From NCBI GenBank assembly GCA_006227785.1, contig SBFU01000044.1, positions 1 to 11,859 of the forward strand: DNA of 11,859 nt, in the 5' to 3' direction. The notes under the pieces are model-generated. The model saw only the letters and a list, made by a program, of their open reading frames with translations. It was not told the DNA's origin and made no database searches. How positions within the stretch are numbered: position 1 is the first letter of the stretch; each line of letters begins with the position of its first letter. A program made the position numbers and the translations under genes. The stretch comes from Burkholderiales bacterium (GTDB taxonomy: Bacteria > Pseudomonadota > Gammaproteobacteria > Burkholderiales > Burkholderiaceae_C). This document shows, piece after piece, positions 6,294 through 11,859 of this stretch.

Positions 6294-9185
6294 ATGAGCG
6301 ATTCCTCGTCCAACGGCGGCAACGTTTACGTCGCCTACAAGAGCAACTCCTACCTCTTCGGCGGCAATGCGCCGTATGTCGAAGAGATGTACGAGAGCTA
6401 CCTGGAGAACCCCGGCAGCGTGTCTGACGCCTGGCGTTCCTATTTCGACGCCCTTCAGCATGTTCCGGCCGCCGACGGCACGGATTCCCGAGACGTCCCC
6501 CACCTGCCGGTCATCAACGCCTTTGCAGAGCGCGCCAAGCAGGGTGGCACCCGCGTGGTCATTGCCGCGGGCGCCGACTCCGATCTCGGCCGCAAGCGCG
6601 TGCAGGTGCAGCAGCTCATCGCCGCTTACCGCAACATCGGTTCCCGCTGGGCCGATCTGGACCCGCTCAAACGCACCGAGCGTGAACACATCCCCGAGCT
6701 GGATCCGGCCTCATACGGATTCGCCGACGCCGACCTCGAGACGGTCTTCAACACCAGCAACACCTATTTCGGCAAGGAGGTCATGTCCTTGCGCGAGTTG
6801 CTCAATGCCTTGCGCGAGACCTACTGCGGCACGCTGGGCGTCGAATACATGTTCATCACCGACCAGACGCAGAAGCGCTGGTGGCAGGAGAAGCTGGAGT
6901 CGATCCGCAGCAAGCCTGGCTTCAATGCCGACAAGAAAAAGCAGATTCTTGACCGCCTGACGGCAGCCGAAGGTCTTGAGCGCTTCCTGCACACCAAATA
7001 CGTTGGCCAGAAGCGATTTTCGCTTGAAGGCGGCGAGAGCTTCATTGCCGCCATGGATGAGGTCATCCAGCAGGCAGGCAGCCAGGGCGTGCAGGAAATC
7101 GTGATCGGCATGGCCCACCGTGGACGCCTGAACGTGCTGGTCAACACCCTGGGCAAGATGCCCAAGGACCTGTTTGCCGAGTTCGACCACACCGCACCTG
7201 AGGACCTCCCCGCCGGTGACGTGAAGTACCACCAGGGTTTCAGTTCGGATGTCTCCACCCCGGGCGGTCCGGTTCACCTGAGCCTGGCCTTCAACCCGTC
7301 CCACCTGGAAATCGTCAACCCGGTGGTCGAGGGTTCGACCCGCGCGCGTCTGGACCGCCGTGGAGACCCGCTGGGTGCCCAGGTGCTGCCGGTGCTGGTG
7401 CACGGCGATGCGGCCTTTGCCGGCCAGGGCGTGAACCAGGAGACGCTGGCGCTGGCCCAGACGCGCGGCTACCGCACGGGTGGCACGGTGCACATCGTGA
7501 TCAACAACCAGATCGGGTTCACCACCTCGGACCCTCGTGACCTGCGTTCGACCCTGTACTGCACCGACATCGTCAAGGGTTACGAGGTACCGGTGCTGCA
7601 CGTCAACGGCGATGATCCCGAGGCGGTGGTGCTGGCCACCCAGCTGGCGCTTGAGTTCCGCATGACCTTCCGCAAGGACGTGGTCCTCGACATCATCTGT
7701 TTCCGCAAGCTGGGACACAACGAGCAGGACACGCCCAGCCTGACCCAACCCCTGATGTACAAGAAAATCGCCCAGCATCCGGGTACCCGCAAGCTGTATG
7801 CCGACAGGCTCGCTGCGCAGGGCCTGGGCGAGACCCTGGGCGACGAGATGGTCAAGTCGTACCGGGCAGCGCTGGATGCCGGGCGCCACACGGTCGACCC
7901 GGTGCTCACCAACTTCAAAAGCAAGTACGCGGTCGACTGGGCGCCCTTCCTGGGCAAGAAGTGGACCGATCAGGCCGACACGGCCATTCCTCTGGCCGAA
8001 TGGACGCGGCTGGCCGAAAAAATCACCACGATTCCCGAATCGGTGAATGTGCATCCGCTGGTCCGCAAGGTCTACGATGACCGTGCGGCCATGGGACGCG
8101 GGGACATCCAGGTCGACTGGGGCATGGGCGAGCACATGGCTTTTGCGTCCCTGGTGGCCAGTGGTTATCCCGTCCGCCTGTCGGGAGAAGACTGCGGCCG
8201 CGGCACCTTCACGCACCGCCATGCCGTCATCCACGACCAGAAGCGCGAGCGCTACGACGAGGGCACTTATGTGCCACTGCAGAACGTGGCCGACAACCAG
8301 GCGCCGTTCGTGGTGATCGACTCCATCCTGTCGGAAGAGGCCGTGCTGGCTTTCGAGTACGGCTACGCGTCGAACGACCCGAACACGCTGGTGATCTGGG
8401 AAGCCCAGTTCGGTGACTTCGCCAACGGTGCGCAGGTCGTGATCGACCAGTTCATCGCCTCCGGCGAGGTGAAGTGGGGTCGGGTCAACGGCATCACCCT
8501 GATGCTGCCGCACGGGTATGAGGGTCAGGGTCCGGAGCACAGCTCGGCGCGCCTGGAGCGCTTCATGCAATTGGCGGCCGACACCAACATGCAGATCGTG
8601 CAGCCGACCACGGCCAGCCAGATCTTCCATGTCTTGCGCCGCCAGATGGTGCGCAACCTGCGCAAGCCGCTGGTGCTCTTCACGCCCAAATCGCTGCTGC
8701 GCAACAAGGACGCCACCTCGCCGCTGTCGGAGTTCACCAAGGGCGGTTTCCAGACGGTCATTCCTGAGCAGAACGCCAACGTGATCAAGAAGGCCGACAA
8801 GGTCAAGCGGGTCATCTGCTGCTCGGGCAAGGTCTACTACGACCTGGTCAAGAAGCGCGAGGAGCGGGGCGCGGAGGATGTGGCCATCATCCGCATCGAG
8901 CAGCTCTATCCTTTCCCCCACAAGACCTTCGGTGCCGAGATCAAGAAGTACCCCAATGCGGTCGATGTGGTGTGGTGTCAGGACGAGCCGCAAAACCAGG
9001 GTGCCTGGTTCTTCGTCCAGCACTACATCCACGAGAACATGCTGGATGGTCAGAAGCTGGGATATGCCGGTCGTGCTGCCTCGGCCTCACCCGCCGTGGG
9101 CTATGCGCACCTGCATCAGGAACAGCAGAAGAACCTGGTCGAGGCCGCGTTTGGCAAGCTCAAGGGCTTCATCCTCACCAAGTAA
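6294..9185 (+). CDS. sucA: 2-oxoglutarate dehydrogenase E1 component
   Basis: This full-length 963-residue, thiamine-diphosphate-dependent E1 (E. coli about 933) decarboxylates 2-oxoglutarate in the TCA cycle and transfers the succinyl group to the lipoyl arm of E2. The N-terminal E2-binding segment has the typical SYLFGGNAPYVEEMYESYL. Key active-site blocks are GMAHRGRLNVLVN with His275 (matching E. coli His260 from memory), the ThDP/Mg motif GDAAFAGQG (Asp372) with NNQIGFTT (Asn404-Asn405), and HVNGDDPEAV. The transketolase-like second half contains GEDCGRGTFTHRHAV, FEYGYASNDPNTLVIWEAQFGDFANGAQ in parts, and HGYEGQGPEHSSARLERF. The C-terminus ends in a typical E1 domain (WCQDEPQNQGAW). ATG 6294 is supported by GGAGGT at 6278-6283. 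It is the first gene of a sucA-sucB-lpd operon, and its leader is structured (see 6220-6293). Confidence 0.98.
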   Translation: MSDSSSNGGNVYVAYKSNSYLFGGNAPYVEEMYESYLENPGSVSDAWRSYFDALQHVPAADGTDSRDVPHLPVINAFAERAKQGGTRVVIAAGADSDLGRKRVQVQQLIAAYRNIGSRWADLDPLKRTEREHIPELDPASYGFADADLETVFNTSNTYFGKEVMSLRELLNALRETYCGTLGVEYMFITDQTQKRWWQEKLESIRSKPGFNADKKKQILDRLTAAEGLERFLHTKYVGQKRFSLEGGESFIAAMDEVIQQAGSQGVQEIVIGMAHRGRLNVLVNTLGKMPKDLFAEFDHTAPEDLPAGDVKYHQGFSSDVSTPGGPVHLSLAFNPSHLEIVNPVVEGSTRARLDRRGDPLGAQVLPVLVHGDAAFAGQGVNQETLALAQTRGYRTGGTVHIVINNQIGFTTSDPRDLRSTLYCTDIVKGYEVPVLHVNGDDPEAVVLATQLALEFRMTFRKDVVLDIICFRKLGHNEQDTPSLTQPLMYKKIAQHPGTRKLYADRLAAQGLGETLGDEMVKSYRAALDAGRHTVDPVLTNFKSKYAVDWAPFLGKKWTDQADTAIPLAEWTRLAEKITTIPESVNVHPLVRKVYDDRAAMGRGDIQVDWGMGEHMAFASLVASGYPVRLSGEDCGRGTFTHRHAVIHDQKRERYDEGTYVPLQNVADNQAPFVVIDSILSEEAVLAFEYGYASNDPNTLVIWEAQFGDFANGAQVVIDQFIASGEVKWGRVNGITLMLPHGYEGQGPEHSSARLERFMQLAADTNMQIVQPTTASQIFHVLRRQMVRNLRKPLVLFTPKSLLRNKDATSPLSEFTKGGFQTVIPEQNANVIKKADKVKRVICCSGKVYYDLVKKREERGAEDVAIIRIEQLYPFPHKTFGAEIKKYPNAVDVVWCQDEPQNQGAWFFVQHYIHENMLDGQKLGYAGRAASASPAVGYAHLHQEQQKNLVEAAFGKLKGFILTK

Positions 9186-9201
9186 ATCCAATGGCACTTC
9201 A

Positions 9202-9240
9202 CGCCCCGACCGCGCCTTTCGGCGCTGGTTTGGCGGGGCG
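9202..9240 (+). other. Large stem-loop in the sucA-sucB gap
   Basis: Three stacked helices can form one long hairpin: CGCCCCG (9202-9208) with CGGGGCG (9234-9240), ACC (9209-9211) with GGT (9227-9229), and GCGCC (9212-9216) with GGCGC (9221-9225) over a TTTC loop. That is 15 pairs with two right-side bulges. No U-tract follows, so it is more likely an RNA processing, stability or partial-attenuation element than a full terminator. Confidence 0.5.
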
Positions 9241-9270
9241 CGCCGATGAACGAATCAAGGTAGAACATCC

Positions 9271-10524
<1,254 letters not shown>

Positions 10525-10541
10525 TCGAACAGTGACATCGC

Positions 10542-10564
10542 AGACGCCCCTTCGGGGGCGTTTG
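10542..10564 (+). terminator. Terminator-like UUCG hairpin between sucB and lpd
   Basis: ACGCCCC (10544-10550) pairs with GGGGCGT (10555-10561) around a TTCG tetraloop, extendable by a G-U and an A-U pair at the base, followed by TTTG. This is a compact intrinsic-terminator shape, but the downstream gene has the same orientation and belongs to the same complex. It probably acts as a partial terminator or a 3'-end-protecting structure. Confidence 0.6.
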
Positions 10565-10589
10565 TCCAACCCCCATTCTGGAAAAGAAC

Positions 10590-11859
10590 ATGTCCCAAGC
10601 ATTTGACGTCGTCGTGATCGGCGCAGGTCCCGGCGGCTACATCGCCGCCATCCGTGCAGCCCAGCTGGGCTTCAAGGTCGCGTGCATCGACGAGTGGAAG
10701 AACGCGGCCGGCGGTCCGGCTCCCGGTGGCACCTGCACCAACGTTGGCTGCATCCCGTCCAAGGCCCTGTTGCAGTCGTCCGAACATTTCGAACACGCCA
10801 GCCACCACTTCGCCGACCATGGCATCAGCACCGGCAAGGTGACGATGGACGTGGCCAAGATGATTGGCCGCAAGGACACCGTGGTCAAGCAGAACAACGA
10901 CGGCATCCTCTACCTGTTCAAGAAGAACAAGGTCACGTTCTTCCATGGTCGCGGGTCCTTCGTGAAGGCGGTCGAAGGCGGCTATGAGGTCCTGGTCTCC
11001 GGTGCCAAGGAAGAATCGGTCATCGGCAAGCAGATCGTGGTGGCCACCGGGTCCAATGCGCGTGCGCTGCCCGGAGTTCCATTCGACGAGGTGAACGTGC
11101 TGTCCAACGACGGTGCCTTGCGTCTTGGTGCCGTGCCCAAGAAGCTGGCCCTGATCGGTTCCGGCGTCATCGGCCTCGAAATGGGTTCGGTCTGGCGCCG
11201 CCTGGGTGCTGACGTGACCATTCTCGAAGGTTTGCCGGTGTTCCTGGGTGCGGTTGACGAGCAGATGGCCAAGGAAGCCAAGAAGGCCTTCGACAAGCAG
11301 GGCCTGAAGATCGAACTCGGCGTGCAGGTCGGTGAGGTCAAGGTCGGCAAGAAGGGTGTGAACGTGGCCTACACCAACGCCAAGGGCGAAGCCGTGGCGC
11401 TGGAGGCGGACAAGCTGATTGTGTCCATCGGCCGCGTGCCCAACACGACCGGCCTGAACGCCGAAGCCGTGGGCCTGCAGCTCGACGAGCGGGGTGCCAT
11501 CGTGGTGGATGCCGATTGCAAGACCAACCTGCCAGGCGTCTGGGCCGTGGGTGATGTGGTGCGTGGCCCCATGCTCGCGCACAAAGCGGAGGAAGAGGGG
11601 GTCGCGGTGGCCGAACGCATGGCCGGCCAACACGGTCATGTCAACTTCAACACCATTCCCTGGGTCATCTACACCAGCCCGGAAATCGCCTGGGTGGGCC
11701 GTACCGAACAACAGCTCAAGGCCGATGGCGTCGCGTACAAGGCTGGCACCTTCCCGTTTCTGGCCAATGGCCGGGCGCGCGCGCTGGGAGACACCACCGG
11801 CATGGTGAAGTTTCTGGCAGACGCCAAGACCGACGAGATTCTCGGTGTCCACATCGTGG
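10590..11859 (+). CDS. lpdA: Dihydrolipoyl dehydrogenase (E3) of the 2-oxoglutarate dehydrogenase operon, 3' end cut off
   Basis: 423 codons of an E3 are visible, with no stop because the window ends; about 50 more residues are expected. It reoxidises the lipoyl group of SucB with FAD and NAD+. The N-terminal FAD-binding motif is [21 protein letters not shown]. The redox disulfide is Cys49/Cys54 in [16 protein letters not shown]. The NAD-binding domain has [22 protein letters not shown] in parts, the second FAD block is [17 protein letters not shown], and the dimer interface starts at [15 protein letters not shown]. The catalytic His/Glu dyad lies beyond the edge. A short insert before the first Cys ([10 protein letters not shown]) is common in betaproteobacterial E3s, as I recall. 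The start ATG 10590 follows a modest GGAAAAG (10580-10586). Compared with the partial E3 at the left edge, the shared C-terminal stretch is clearly homologous but diverged, so the two are paralogues, not a recent duplication. Confidence 0.96.
   Translation, partial: MSQAFDVVVIGAGPGGYIAAIRAAQLGFKVACIDEWKNAAGGPAPGGTCTNVGCIPSKALLQSSEHFEHASHHFADHGISTGKVTMDVAKMIGRKDTVVKQNNDGILYLFKKNKVTFFHGRGSFVKAVEGGYEVLVSGAKEESVIGKQIVVATGSNARALPGVPFDEVNVLSNDGALRLGAVPKKLALIGSGVIGLEMGSVWRRLGADVTILEGLPVFLGAVDEQMAKEAKKAFDKQGLKIELGVQVGEVKVGKKGVNVAYTNAKGEAVALEADKLIVSIGRVPNTTGLNAEAVGLQLDERGAIVVDADCKTNLPGVWAVGDVVRGPMLAHKAEEEGVAVAERMAGQHGHVNFNTIPWVIYTSPEIAWVGRTEQQLKADGVAYKAGTFPFLANGRARALGDTTGMVKFLADAKTDEILGVHIV

Noticed and set aside
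6711..9032. 773-codon open frame antisense to sucA
   Set aside because: It is a shadow of sucA, with low-complexity His/Leu/Gly/Val-rich translation and no recognisable motif. The sense strand encodes an intact E1.

Overview
The window looks like chromosomal DNA of a betaproteobacterium of the order Burkholderiales, probably Comamonadaceae-like. This is an inference from the high GC content, from the sucA-sucB-lpd order with a structured sucA leader, and from protein styles such as the GGPAPGGTC segment in the second lipoamide dehydrogenase. I had no database search, so the genus is open.

Layout from left to right. (1) 1-522 is the C-terminal end of a dihydrolipoyl dehydrogenase (E3), followed by a hairpin terminator. 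(2) 523-931 has no confident gene. (3) 932-1996 is a membrane-anchored SGNH/DltD-like protein with clearly lower GC than its neighbours. (4) 2182-2739, on the minus strand, is a small secreted NlpC/P60 peptidase convergent with it. (5) 2901-3521 is an isochorismatase-fold hydrolase of the ISOC1/ISOC2 kind. (6) 3647-5554 is prpE, propionyl-CoA synthetase, with a perfect 16-bp palindrome in its promoter region and a terminator behind it. (7) 5685-6059 is a cysteine-containing ArsR-type repressor with an imperfect palindrome at its own promoter. (8) 6294-11859 is the 2-oxoglutarate dehydrogenase operon sucA-sucB-lpd (E1, E2, E3), with E3 running off the right edge.

How the genes fit together. 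The right half encodes all three parts of the 2-oxoglutarate dehydrogenase complex: E1 decarboxylates 2-oxoglutarate, E2 passes the succinyl group to CoA on its lipoyl arm, and E3 reoxidises the lipoamide. The partial E3 at the left edge is a second, different E3, probably belonging to a pyruvate dehydrogenase cluster outside the window. PrpE activates propionate to propionyl-CoA. The SGNH and NlpC/P60 genes are envelope functions lying between these metabolic blocks.

I see no mobile element, CRISPR array, rRNA or tRNA, and no convincing new multi-gene system. The points most worth a second look are regulatory: the sucA leader, the hairpins in both intergenic gaps of the suc operon, the palindromes near prpE and the ArsR gene, and the unusual cysteine spacing of the ArsR protein.
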